Of a stretch of 64,000 bases of DNA, positions 8,690 to 17,113 are shown in pieces. Source of the DNA: Nitratireductor thuwali. GTDB taxonomy: Bacteria; Pseudomonadota; Alphaproteobacteria; Rhizobiales; Rhizobiaceae. Within the stretch, counting starts at the first letter, position 1. Each line of letters begins with the position of its first letter. The position numbers and the translations under genes were made by a program. The DNA is taken from positions 3,284,001-3,348,000 of the forward strand of contig NZ_CP030941.1 of the NCBI RefSeq assembly GCF_036621415.1, given 5' to 3'. Below the pieces are notes generated by a model. The model was given only the letters and a program-made list of their open reading frames with translations, ran no database searches and was not told where the DNA came from.

Positions 8690-10744
8690 CTACCGCAGCG
8701 CCGCCGCGATATTCCCGCCATCCACCGTTGTAACGTCAGCCGTCGTGCGTTCGGCCAGCGCCTGGTGCAGGAAGGCCTGCGCGACGTCTTCCGCCCGCAC
8801 CTCCAGCCCGAGCAGGTTGCCGCCCATATAATCCTTCTCCGAGACGCCGCGCGCTGCCGAGCGGCTGGCAATCATCTCGTCGGTGAGAAGGCCTGAGCGG
8901 ATGCGGTCGGCATTGACGGCGCTGGAGCGAATGCCATGGGCGCCGTAGTCGAGGGCATATTGGCGCGACAGGAACAGCGTCGCCGCCTTGGGCAGCCCAT
9001 AAGCGCCGAAATTCTTGCCGGGATTGACCGCCTGCTTGGATGCATTGAACAAAAGCACGCCGCCCGTCCCCTGCTTCAGGAACAGCCGCACCGCGTTTTG
9101 CGCCACGCACTGATGGGCGAAGAAGTTGAGCTCGAAGCTCTTGCGCAGCGTCTCGTCGCTCAGTTCCCCTATACGCCCTTCCCAGGCCGCGCCGGCGTTG
9201 GAAACCACGATGTCGACGCCGCCGAACACCGCCACCGCCCGATCGAACGCCGCGCGCACGGAGGCGGCGTCCGTCACGTCGCAAGCGAGCCCGATGGAAG
9301 CGTTGCCGGCCTGCGTCGCGGCAGCTTCCGCCTTGTCGCCGTCGAGATCAGCCACCACCACATGCGCGCCCTGGGCGGCGAACAGCTTCGCCGTCGCCGC
9401 GCCGATGGCGCCGGCACCCCCCGTCACCAGCAGCACCTGGCCCGAAAGCGCCTTGGGCTTGTTGGCGGCGAGCTTGGCCTGCTCCAGCGACCAGTATTCG
9501 AGCTCGAAAAGGTCCGACAGCGCCAGCGGATGGAACGAGCCGATGGCCTCGGCGCCGGTGACCGCCTCGACCAGCATCTCGCCCACATCGGCGGCGATCT
9601 TGGCCTCCTTCATGCTGCGGCCATGGCCGAACAGGCCGAGACCGCGCACCAGTGTAAGCCTGGGCATGGGGTCGAGCATGGTGCGCTCGACATCGTCGTT
9701 TGCGTTGTTGGTCTCGAAATACGCCTTGTAGCGCGCCGAGAATTCTCCAACCTTTTCTCTGATTACCTTGCCATATTGGTCCAGCTTCCCGGCCTCCGGC
9801 GCGGGCAGCACCATCGGCCCCGTCTTGATGCGGATGGAAAGATCGGGGGTCGAGACCCCGCGCAGGGCGAGCTCCTCCGCCGTTTCCGCGTTCACATAGT
9901 CGAGGATCTTTTCCGAGGTGCGGAAGTCGCTGACCATGCGCCCATAGCGCCCTTCGCCTTCATCGATGGCGATGGCCCCGCGCAGATAGGGGCCGATCTC
10001 CTCCGGCGTCGCCAGCTTGGCGGGCAGGACGACCGGCTTGAACGGGTTCCTCCCGTTCTTCGCCACATGCCCTTCGGCCATGGTTACGAATTCGATCATC
10101 AGGTCGTAGGCTTCCTTCGCGCCCTCGGCGAAGGTGAAGATGCCGTGCTTGTCGAGGATAAGGCCCTCGACGGCTGGGTTCTGCTCATAGATTTCCGCCG
10201 CGGCCTTGGCGAGGTCGAAGCCGGGCTTGATATAGGGCACAAAGCCCAGCCGGTTGCCATAGACGGCGCGGCATACTTCCTCGCTGTTTTCCTGGTCGAT
10301 CAGCGCCAGGACGGCGGTCGAATGGGTGTGATCGACGAACTTATGCGGCAGGAAGGCATGCAGCAGCGTCTCGATCGACGGGTTGGGCGAACCCGGATCG
10401 ATGAGGTTGGCGCGCTGCATGGCGACCATGTCCTCGTCGGACAGGCTGTCCAGCCCACGCGCCGCCAGCAGCGCCTCCATCTTCACCGCCGGCAGGCCCT
10501 GCGGCTCGATTACCGCCATGTCCCAGCCGCTGCCCTTGACGCACAGCACGTCCCATTCCCGGCCCAGAATGTCGGTCGCCTTGGATTTCAGCGATGTGTT
10601 CCCGCCGCCGTGCAGCACCAGGCGCGGCTCGCCGCCCAGAAGCCTGGTCGTGTAAACCCTGAGCGCAAGGTCGCGGCCGATGCCTTTTTGGCCATAGGCG
10701 TTGACAAGCTCGTCGGCTTCGCGGTCGTTCCAGAGATTCTGCAT
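8690..10744 (-). CDS. Bifunctional class II aldolase / short-chain dehydrogenase
   Basis: A 684-residue fusion. Residues 1 to about 425 are a class II (fuculose/rhamnulose-1-phosphate type) aldolase with zinc-ligand histidines in VDHTHSTAV (H139, H141) and DKHGIF (H200). Residues about 432-684 are a Rossmann SDR with TGGAGAIG (441-448) and a catalytic triad S569, Y582, K586. Homologues are often named rhamnulose-1-phosphate aldolase/alcohol dehydrogenase, and rhizobial rhamnose loci carry one. Here there is no rhamnose isomerase, rhamnulokinase or mutarotase, while MtnK and MtnA supply a 5-substituted ribulose-1-phosphate. The likely reaction is cleavage to DHAP plus methylthioacetaldehyde or acetaldehyde, with the SDR domain reducing or oxidising the aldehyde. 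It lies downstream of the SorC regulator on the same strand. Confidence 0.92.
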   Translation of the reverse strand: MQNLWNDREADELVNAYGQKGIGRDLALRVYTTRLLGGEPRLVLHGGGNTSLKSKATDILGREWDVLCVKGSGWDMAVIEPQGLPAVKMEALLAARGLDSLSDEDMVAMQRANLIDPGSPNPSIETLLHAFLPHKFVDHTHSTAVLALIDQENSEEVCRAVYGNRLGFVPYIKPGFDLAKAAAEIYEQNPAVEGLILDKHGIFTFAEGAKEAYDLMIEFVTMAEGHVAKNGRNPFKPVVLPAKLATPEEIGPYLRGAIAIDEGEGRYGRMVSDFRTSEKILDYVNAETAEELALRGVSTPDLSIRIKTGPMVLPAPEAGKLDQYGKVIREKVGEFSARYKAYFETNNANDDVERTMLDPMPRLTLVRGLGLFGHGRSMKEAKIAADVGEMLVEAVTGAEAIGSFHPLALSDLFELEYWSLEQAKLAANKPKALSGQVLLVTGGAGAIGAATAKLFAAQGAHVVVADLDGDKAEAAATQAGNASIGLACDVTDAASVRAAFDRAVAVFGGVDIVVSNAGAAWEGRIGELSDETLRKSFELNFFAHQCVAQNAVRLFLKQGTGGVLLFNASKQAVNPGKNFGAYGLPKAATLFLSRQYALDYGAHGIRSSAVNADRIRSGLLTDEMIASRSAARGVSEKDYMGGNLLGLEVRAEDVAQAFLHQALAERTTADVTTVDGGNIAAALR

Positions 10745-10781
10745 GACTGTCCTGTTTCGCTTCTCGATGGGTCGTTATGGC

Positions 10782-10830
10782 TGGAACATGATCCGGAAAA
10801 GGGCCCCTCCCTTCCGAAACAGGCTCCAGC
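10782..10830. repeat. Dispersed intergenic mosaic repeat, copy 2
   Basis: GGAACATGATCCGGAAAAG followed by a CTTCCGAAAC arm is a degenerate copy of the palindromic element found elsewhere in this window. It lies in the 97-bp gap between the SorC-family gene and the aldolase-dehydrogenase gene. Confidence 0.45.
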
Positions 10831-10841
10831 AAGAAGGTCGA

Positions 10842-11825
10842 TCAGGCCGGCGCGCCGGCCTCCACATTCGGGCGGGAGGCCGTGCCGAACGTCTTCAGTA
10901 GCCGCCTGGCCATCGGCGCGGTGATGATGAGATGGGTGAAGAACCCGCCCTTGATCGCCGCCCGCAGCGGCTCGAACTTCTCGTCTTCCTGCACCACCAT
11001 CAGGCGGCGCGGGATCGCCCGGAAGGCGTCGAAATCCGCCGAGATCATGCGCTTGTTGTAATCGCAGTCGATGAGCCGGCCGTCCGCATCGATGAGTTGG
11101 CCCGCGATCACGCCCGTGGCGCCCAGCGCCTTCAGTTCCGCCAGTTCCTCAAGGCTCAGCGCGCCACATTTGATGACATGGCTGTCGGCGTCCAGCGCTC
11201 CCACGGTGAACAGCGCCAAGTCGCACTGGCTGACGAGGTCAAGCTGCTCGCGGATCACCGGTTCCTCGCGGAGCGCGGCCGCCAGCTCCTTCGAGCCCAG
11301 CACCAAAGGCGCATAGAAATTGAGCCCCCGCGCGTTCAGCCTGCGGGCGATCTCCATCGTGCACTGGTCGGGCCGGTAGGAATAGGGCGATCCGAGATTG
11401 CCGCACAGCTCCACCACGCTCACGCCTTCGCGGTCTGCATAGTTCATCGCGTCGGCAATGGCGTAGACGGTGCGTCCCCAGGCAACGCCGACGCGGTCGC
11501 CATTGCGCACCATCTCCACGAACACATTGGCAGCAAGGGTGGGGATTTCGTCGGCGGGGCTGGCCGTCAGGCCTTCCTCGCCGGCAAGCCACACCGTTTC
11601 GAGCCCCAACAGATCCTCGACCTGCCGGGCCATCATGTCGTTTCGGAACAGATGCGTGGAGGTGGAGATGTTGACGATACCCGCCTCGCGCGCGCGGCGC
11701 AGGTAAAGCGCCACCGAGGCGCGCGAGATGTTCAGCCGCTGCGCGACTTCGTCCTGGCGCAAACCGTGCGTGTAGTAAAGCCACGCCGCCTTGTGCACGA
11801 TCTGGTCAGCCGGTCGATAAGCCAT
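10842..11825 (-). CDS. SorC/DeoR-type sugar-binding transcriptional regulator
   Basis: A 327-residue regulator with an N-terminal helix-turn-helix (LRQDEVAQRLNISRASVALYLRRAREAGIV, about residues 21-50). A SorC-type effector domain follows, related to phosphosugar isomerases (GVAWGRTVYAIADAM, CGNLGSPYSYRPDQCTMEIARRL). Such proteins usually sense a phosphorylated sugar intermediate. GGAGGAGATCG precedes ATG 11825. The promoter carries a palindrome related to the one between mtnK and the importer, which fits autoregulation plus control of that divergon. The aldolase-dehydrogenase gene follows in the same direction and is probably co-transcribed. Confidence 0.92.
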   Translation of the reverse strand: MAYRPADQIVHKAAWLYYTHGLRQDEVAQRLNISRASVALYLRRAREAGIVNISTSTHLFRNDMMARQVEDLLGLETVWLAGEEGLTASPADEIPTLAANVFVEMVRNGDRVGVAWGRTVYAIADAMNYADREGVSVVELCGNLGSPYSYRPDQCTMEIARRLNARGLNFYAPLVLGSKELAAALREEPVIREQLDLVSQCDLALFTVGALDADSHVIKCGALSLEELAELKALGATGVIAGQLIDADGRLIDCDYNKRMISADFDAFRAIPRRLMVVQEDEKFEPLRAAIKGGFFTHLIITAPMARRLLKTFGTASRPNVEAGAPA

Positions 11826-11843
11826 CGATCTCCTCCGCTAGAC

Positions 11844-11872
11844 ATTATTCACGCACATTGACAAAAGTCAAT
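11844..11872 (-). promoter_or_regulatory. SorC gene promoter overlapping a palindromic operator
   Basis: On the minus strand TTGACT (11871-11866) is followed after 16 bp by AATAAT (11849-11844). The -35 region lies in the palindrome ATTGAC-AAAA-GTCAAT (11857-11872), whose half-site is shared with the mtnK/importer palindrome. Confidence 0.6.
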
Positions 11873-11925
11873 CGCGCAAGGCTGCAAGCGGAAAGAGCCG
11901 CGCCAGGTATGGCTCAAAGCAGCAA

Positions 11926-11951
11926 GGGCCGGAGCGTTTGCGCTCCGGCCC
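11926..11951. terminator. Strong GC-rich hairpin downstream of the small lipoprotein gene
   Basis: GGGCCGGAGCG (11926-11936) pairs perfectly with CGCTCCGGCCC (11941-11951) over a TTTG loop. In the leftward direction it is followed by TTGCTGCTTT, a weak T tract. It could terminate the lipoprotein transcript, or a small RNA encoded between 11952 and 12053. Confidence 0.5.
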
Positions 11952-12053
11952 TGCCGGTGTAGCTATGTCTCCTGCGTTGGTCCGAGAACCGAATCAAACC
12001 CCTGCGGAGCGCGATGCCTGTTCAAGAGACCGGCATAGGGTCAATTGACGACG

Positions 12054-12320
12054 TCAGTAGCCGCGCGGGCACGCTGCTGTATAGCGGCGGCCATATTCGT
12101 CGCGGTAGACGCACTGGTTGGCACCTTCCGACGCCCTGCCAATCAACGCACCTGCGATCGTGCCGACGGCGCCGCCGACAATGGCGCCTTCCACCTTGTC
12201 GCCGGCAGCCAGCGCGCCAATCGCCGCGCCGCCTGCGCCGCCGACCGCTGCGCCTTGCTGTGTGGGCGTGCATGCGCCGAGGGCGAGCACGAACGGCACC
12301 AGAAGAATAAGCTTTTTCAT
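12054..12320 (-). CDS. Small glycine-zipper outer-membrane lipoprotein
   Basis: An 88-residue protein with a lipoprotein signal (MKKLILLVPFVLALGAC, Cys at residue 17). A repeated glycine-zipper segment follows (GGAGGAAIGALAAG and VGGAVGTIAGALIG), then a short Cys-containing tail ending CPRGY. ATG 12320 is preceded by GGAGAGAACC. Glycine-zipper lipoproteins of the 17-kDa antigen/SlyB type sit in the outer membrane; some respond to envelope stress. It stands alone between a regulator and a transporter gene. Confidence 0.85.
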   Translation of the reverse strand: MKKLILLVPFVLALGACTPTQQGAAVGGAGGAAIGALAAGDKVEGAIVGGAVGTIAGALIGRASEGANQCVYRDEYGRRYTAACPRGY

Positions 12321-12672
12321 GGTTCTCTCCAAAAATACATTGCGCCCGGGACAATTCGCCACGGGTCGATTTTGTTCCAGACGTTGCGCCGCGATGCTGT
12401 TCCGATGCCGGGCGTCCGTCAAGCCTCTCCGCGAATCGTGGCAAAAATGTTCTGGAAACGACCGGATCGGACGCCGGATTTTGGCGAAAGATGGTTTAAA
12501 TTGCGGCCGTTTTGCCGGACTTTGGTCTTAATCCGCATGTTTGTGGTCGCAATGCGACTATCTCTGCTGCTCGATTTGCGACAGGGTCCATGTGTTGCGG
12601 AGGAAATGTTCCGGCGCTGCGTTCGTGGGGGACGCTGAAATCTCCGCGCCGGACTGCAAAATGGAGAGAAAA
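12321..12672. other. Intergenic region of about 350 bp, divergent promoters
   Basis: The region separates the lipoprotein gene from the BCCT transporter gene and should carry both promoters. A short palindrome, GTCGCAATGCGAC, lies near 12547-12559. I see no gene here. Confidence 0.4.
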
Positions 12673-14253
12673 ATGTCCGACACTTCCGTCCAGGACGAGC
12701 ACGGCCTCGAACCGGGACAGGACAACGTCCGTTTCCTGGGGCTCGACGTACACAACCCGGTTTTTTTCGTTTCAGCCGTTGTGATCGTGGCGTTCGTTAT
12801 CCTGTCCCTCATTTTCCGTGAGGTGGCTGGCGAGGCGCTGAACGGCCTGCGGGTCTGGCTGACCTCGACATTCGACTGGTTGTTCATGATCGCGGCCAAC
12901 CTGTTCGTGATCTTCTGCCTGGTCGTGGCGGTCTCGCCCTATGGGAAGGTGCGCCTTGGCGGCAAGGATGCGGTCGCCGAATACTCCTACGCCGGCTGGT
13001 TCGCCATGCTGTTCGCCGCCGGCATGGGCATCGGCCTGATGTTCTTCGGCGTGCTGGAGCCGATGTACCACTTCAACAATCCGCCGCTGGGCGTGGCCGC
13101 GCCGCTGGCCGATGGCGAACTGGTCGAGGGCGCCGTTGCCCAGGCCCGCGAAATGGGCATGGCCGCGACCATCTTTCACTGGGGCCTTCATCCCTGGGCG
13201 ATCTACGCTTTGGTGGCGCTCGCCCTTTCGCTGGCGAGCTACAACAAGGGTCTTCCGCTCTCCATCCGTTCCGCCTTCTATCCCGTCTTCGGCGAAAGCA
13301 TACGCGGATGGGTCGGGCATGTGATCGACATCATGGCCGTCTTCGCCACGCTTTTCGGCCTCGCGACGTCGCTTGGCTTCGGCGCATCGCAGGCGCTTGC
13401 CGGCCTCAACGAGCTTTACGGCGTGCCCGACACCGACACGATGAAGGTCCTGCTCATTCTGGGCATCACCGCCATCGCGCTCGTTTCGGTCGTGGCCGGG
13501 CTCGAAGCCGGCGTCAAGCGGCTGTCGGAGATCAACATGGTTCTGGCAATCCTGCTTCTGTTGTTCGTCATCATTCTGGGACCGACCCTGGCCATCGTCA
13601 CTGGCTTCTTCTCCAACACCTGGGCCTATGTGAAGAACCTGCCGGCGCTGTCTAACTGGATCGGGCGTGAAGATCCCGGCTTCATGCACGGCTGGACGAC
13701 CTTCTACTGGGCCTGGTGGATTTCCTGGTCGCCTTTCGTGGGCATGTTCATCGCCCGCGTCTCCAAGGGGCGCACGGTGCGCGAATTCATCACCTGCGTG
13801 CTCATCATCCCGACGCTGGTCTCCATCCTGTGGATGACCACCTTCGGCGGCACGGCGCTGAACCAGTTCCTGACGGAGGGCTACACCGGCGTTCAGGAGA
13901 CGGTGGTCGCCTATGTGCCGGAACTGTCGCTCTTCGCGATGCTGGCCGACCTGCCGCTGGCCGGCATCACCTCGCTGATCGGCATTATCCTGGTGATCAT
14001 CTTCTTCGTCACCTCGTCGGACTCCGGCTCGCTGGTCATCGACACCATCACCGCCGGCGGCAAGATAGACGCTCCGGTGGCGCAGCGCGTGTTCTGGGCC
14101 ATCTTCGAGGGTCTGGTAGCCATTGTGCTGCTGCTGGGCGGAGGGCTCTCCGCCCTTCAGGCCGGCTCCATCGCGACCGGTTTCCCGTTCGCCATCCTGC
14201 TGATGCTGATGGTCTACGCCACCTGGAAGGCGCTGGCGACGGAAGAACGGTAG
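12673..14253 (+). CDS. BCCT-family transporter (betaine/carnitine/choline type)
   Basis: A 526-residue member with about 12 membrane helices; BCCT carriers take up glycine betaine, choline or related quaternary amines, often for osmoprotection. Helix one carries the family's glycine motif (AAGMGIGLMFFGVLEPMYHF), and the Trp-rich signature TFYWAWWISWSPFVGMFIARVSKG is intact. The start is ATG 12673 with GGAGAG just upstream; ATG 12661 would add four residues. The C-terminal tail is short, so the long osmosensing tail of BetP-like members is absent. The exact substrate cannot be told from the sequence. Confidence 0.93.
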   Translation: MSDTSVQDEHGLEPGQDNVRFLGLDVHNPVFFVSAVVIVAFVILSLIFREVAGEALNGLRVWLTSTFDWLFMIAANLFVIFCLVVAVSPYGKVRLGGKDAVAEYSYAGWFAMLFAAGMGIGLMFFGVLEPMYHFNNPPLGVAAPLADGELVEGAVAQAREMGMAATIFHWGLHPWAIYALVALALSLASYNKGLPLSIRSAFYPVFGESIRGWVGHVIDIMAVFATLFGLATSLGFGASQALAGLNELYGVPDTDTMKVLLILGITAIALVSVVAGLEAGVKRLSEINMVLAILLLLFVIILGPTLAIVTGFFSNTWAYVKNLPALSNWIGREDPGFMHGWTTFYWAWWISWSPFVGMFIARVSKGRTVREFITCVLIIPTLVSILWMTTFGGTALNQFLTEGYTGVQETVVAYVPELSLFAMLADLPLAGITSLIGIILVIIFFVTSSDSGSLVIDTITAGGKIDAPVAQRVFWAIFEGLVAIVLLLGGGLSALQAGSIATGFPFAILLMLMVYATWKALATEER

Positions 14254-14296
14254 AGCACGGTCCGAAAGGCGCACGCCGGGCCTCGGAAAAGGTCAT
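14253..14296. repeat. Degenerate dispersed mosaic repeat, copy 3
   Basis: GAGCACGGTCCGAAAGGCGC followed by CTCGGAAAAGGTCAT follows the plan of the palindromic element at 34981, 53221 and 58657, with more substitutions. It begins at the BCCT stop codon. Confidence 0.4.
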
Positions 14297-14331
14297 CCCG
14301 GTCCAGGCCGAACCGCCTATGCCGCTACCCG

Positions 14332-14361
14332 AACCCCGCCGGAAACGGCGGGGTTCTTTTT
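14332..14361 (+). terminator. Rho-independent terminator of the BCCT gene
   Basis: AACCCCGCCG (14332-14341) and CGGCGGGGTT (14346-14355) form a perfect 10-bp stem with a GAAA tetraloop, followed by CTTTTT. Confidence 0.88.
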
Positions 14362-14503
14362 GGCGCACCAACGATCACGCAAGGGGCAGTTATACGAAAT
14401 CATTGTTATGCCGAAATCCCCTACCTATAAGGTGCGCTGAAAAAGGGCTCGCTGCGGCCGGAGATGTCTTCCGGCGCATCGTACAGCCGCTATCGGGGCA
14501 ACC

Positions 14504-15817
14504 ATGTTCGTATCCTTCTTTCCACGGCCGCGCCTGTTCTTCGCGAGTTTCGTCGTCTGGTCCTTGTTCTGCATCTTCCTATGGTACGGCTTCGCCAACG
14601 ACCTCGGCCGGACGCTCGGGCTCGGCCAGTTCTTCGGCTATGGCTTTCCCGAGCTGCTTCAAGGCGATGCCGGCGAGGCGGCGCAAGCCGCCAATGCCGA
14701 TGTCGAAGCGAATGCGGTCGGCTTCTGGTTTTATCAATACTTCATCACCGCCATCCTTATCTTCGTCGGATTCTGGATGTGGTTTTCTCCGCATCCGTGG
14801 GCGCGATGGTCGGTCGGCGGCTCAGCCCTCATCCTTTTCGTCAACTGGTTCCTCGTCCAGCTCGACGTGATGATCAACAGCTGGTTCGGCGTCTTCTACG
14901 ACATGATACAGAGCGCGCTCGGCACGCCCGGCTCCGTGGAAGCCGGCGACTTCTACTGGCAGTTCATCGTCTTCCTGCGCATCGCGCTGCTCTACGTCTT
15001 CTTCGGCACGTTGTTCCGGTTCTTCGTCAGCCACTTCATCTTCCGTTGGCGCACCGCGATGAACAGCTACTACATGGCGCAATGGCAGAAGCTGCGTCAC
15101 ATCGAGGGCGCGGCCCAGCGCGTGCAGGAAGACACGATGCGATTTGCCTCCATCGCCGAGGGATTGGGCATCAGCCTGGTCGACTCGCTGATGACGCTGA
15201 TCGCCTTCCTTCCGCTTCTGTGGGCCCTTTCCGCGCATATCGAGGAACTTCCGATCATCGGCGAAGTGAGCCAGGGGCTCGTCTTCGTGGCCATCATCTG
15301 GTCGATCATAGGCACGGCGCTGGTGGCGGTGGCGGGCATCCGCCTTCCGGGTCTGGAGTTCCGCAACCAGCGCGTTGAGGCGGCATACCGCAAGGAACTC
15401 GTCTATGGCGAAGACAGAGCCGACCGCGCCGCCCCGCCCACGGTGCGCGAACTGTTCGAAAATGTGCGCAGGAACTATTTCCGCCTCTATCTCAACTATA
15501 TGTATTTCAACCTGGTGCGCATCTTCTATCTGCAGCTTGGCGTTCTGGTTCCCTATTTCGCGCTCGCACCCTCGATCCTTACCGGCGTGATCACGCTCGG
15601 CGTCATGCAGCAGATCACCCGCGCCTTCGGGCGCGTCGAAAGCTCCTTCCAGTACCTCGTCAATTCGTGGACGACCATTGTCGAACTGATGTCGATCTAT
15701 AAGCGTCTGAAGGCCTTCGAGGCGACGATCAGGGGCGAACCGTTGCCGGAGATCGATCTCGAGTACATGCAGCGCGAGCGGGCCGGCACGACGCCGGAGG
15801 ACCAGCCCGCCGCGTGA
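14504..15817 (+). CDS. bacA: SbmA/BacA-family peptide transporter
   Basis: A 437-residue inner-membrane protein resembling the membrane part of an ABC exporter but driven by the proton gradient. BacA/SbmA imports proline-rich and other antimicrobial peptides. In rhizobia it is required for survival in nodule cells that make NCR peptides, and in Brucella for chronic infection. Family features are FFPRPRLFFASFVVWSLFCI at the N-terminus, RWRTAMNSYYMAQWQKLRHIEGAAQRVQEDTMRF in the middle, and GRVESSFQYLVNSWTTIVELMSIYKRLKAFE near the end. The gene stands alone after a terminator and is followed convergently by a damaged deacetylase gene. Confidence 0.95.
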   Translation: MFVSFFPRPRLFFASFVVWSLFCIFLWYGFANDLGRTLGLGQFFGYGFPELLQGDAGEAAQAANADVEANAVGFWFYQYFITAILIFVGFWMWFSPHPWARWSVGGSALILFVNWFLVQLDVMINSWFGVFYDMIQSALGTPGSVEAGDFYWQFIVFLRIALLYVFFGTLFRFFVSHFIFRWRTAMNSYYMAQWQKLRHIEGAAQRVQEDTMRFASIAEGLGISLVDSLMTLIAFLPLLWALSAHIEELPIIGEVSQGLVFVAIIWSIIGTALVAVAGIRLPGLEFRNQRVEAAYRKELVYGEDRADRAAPPTVRELFENVRRNYFRLYLNYMYFNLVRIFYLQLGVLVPYFALAPSILTGVITLGVMQQITRAFGRVESSFQYLVNSWTTIVELMSIYKRLKAFEATIRGEPLPEIDLEYMQRERAGTTPEDQPAA

Positions 15818-15855
15818 TGCAGTCTGGGATCCGCTGGCGGCGGGTAGGCCCAAAC

Positions 15856-16838
15856 CTACCCGCCGACGCGCACCAGCGGCTCCAGGTCCGTCTCGTCCAG
15901 ATATTCGCGATAGCTCACGCAGCGCACGTCGTCCCTGACGCAAACCTCTTCGGCGAAGCGCTCCAGCGCCTTCCAATAGGCACCGCCATTCATCAGCGTG
16001 AAATGGAAGCCCACCTGTAGCGGCACGCGGCCGCCGCCATATTCGCGCTCGAAGGCGGCCATGAACGCCTGATAGGCGCGGTCGGTGAAGGCGCCTGCCT
16101 GATCGGGCGCCTCCTTGCCGCCGGAGTGGCGGACATAAAGGTTGTAGTCCATGGCAATCAGCCGACGCGCCGACGGCCCTCGGGGATCAGCGGCAGTGCG
16201 AAACGGGTGATCCCGCCGTCTTTGGCCGGCTGGGCCGGTCCGCGCGAAACCGTGCTGGCATCATAGTCGAAGCCGCCCGCCGCCAGCGCGTCGTAGAGCC
16301 CGGGGCCGACGGAAAGATAAGGCGCGCGAAAGCCCCTTATCTCGCCCGTGGCAAAGGCATCCCACTTTGCGGGCGCGCCTTTCAGGCCGTTGATCCGCCA
16401 GGCGTCCTTGAGGATCGTGGTGAACTGGCCGAACTCGGCCATCCAGTCCTTCCTGCTCCACGCCTTGCCGTCGAAATGCCCGCAGCCATGGCTGGCGATC
16501 TCATGCCCTTCCGCACGCGCCGCCCATATCTGGCCGAGCCTTGCGCGCACGTCTTCCGGCGAGGCCGCAAAGCCGACATTCGACCGGCCGGCCTTCACGC
16601 CCGGCCCCTTGTATGCCTGGCGCGTGTCCCGTGTCAGCAGATAGGCGCAGGACAGGAAATAGGTGAAGCGCGCGCCGGTCCTCCGGCCGAGCGCCCGGCT
16701 GCGCTCCCATTGCTCGACGAACGAGGCCCCGTCGAAGGAGAGGATGACGTATTGGGGATTTGTCGAAGGCGGGGCGGCGAGGGCGGGAAGAGGCAGGAAG
16801 GACAAGGCGCAAAGACCGGTACGCACATAAGCAAGCAT
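15856..16838 (-). pseudogene. Polysaccharide deacetylase-family protein, broken by a single-base frameshift
   Basis: Two adjacent frames together give one secreted deacetylase-like protein. The 5' part (16838 down to 16158) has a signal peptide (MLAYVRTGLCALSFLPLPALA), the metal-binding SFDGA and the HEIASHGCGHFDG motif, and runs out as FALPLIPEGRRRVG. The 3' part resumes in another frame with MDYNLYVRHSGG and continues to 15856. Adding one C in the GGCCGT run around 16175-16180 restores a continuous reading through EGPSARRLIAMDYN, as expected for the family. This is either a genuine recent inactivation or an assembly or base-calling error in a C-rich run. The start at 16838 has GGGGA upstream. 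Neighbouring genes give no hint of the substrate. Confidence 0.8.
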
Positions 16839-17113
16839 CAAAAATCCCCGAACACATGAAACCCGTTGGCGATAGAGGGCAAATATGGCCTGCTCTTGTC
16901 CGTTCGGGCGCGAACGCAGCCGTCGCCTTAATTCCGCCAAGGAGCATGCCGAGGCAGGCGCTAAGGCGGTTGCGGACCAGGAAATGCGAATGGCGGGCTT
17001 TGAATCCGCCGCGCCAGCGTGTAGCCCCTTCCATATGCGCGTTTTTTCGCTAAAACGCGGGCACAACGAAAAGGCCGGACCCCGATCCGGCATCATCTCA
17101 CTGGCGAGGCCCG

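Noticed and set aside
8690..10744. Rhamnose catabolic locus
   Set aside because: No rhamnose isomerase, rhamnulokinase or mutarotase is present nearby, while mtnK and mtnA are.
11947..12037. tRNA-like acceptor pairing (GCCGGTG near 11953 with GACCGGC near 12030)
   Set aside because: No matching D arm, anticodon arm or proper T arm can be formed, and one acceptor pair mismatches.
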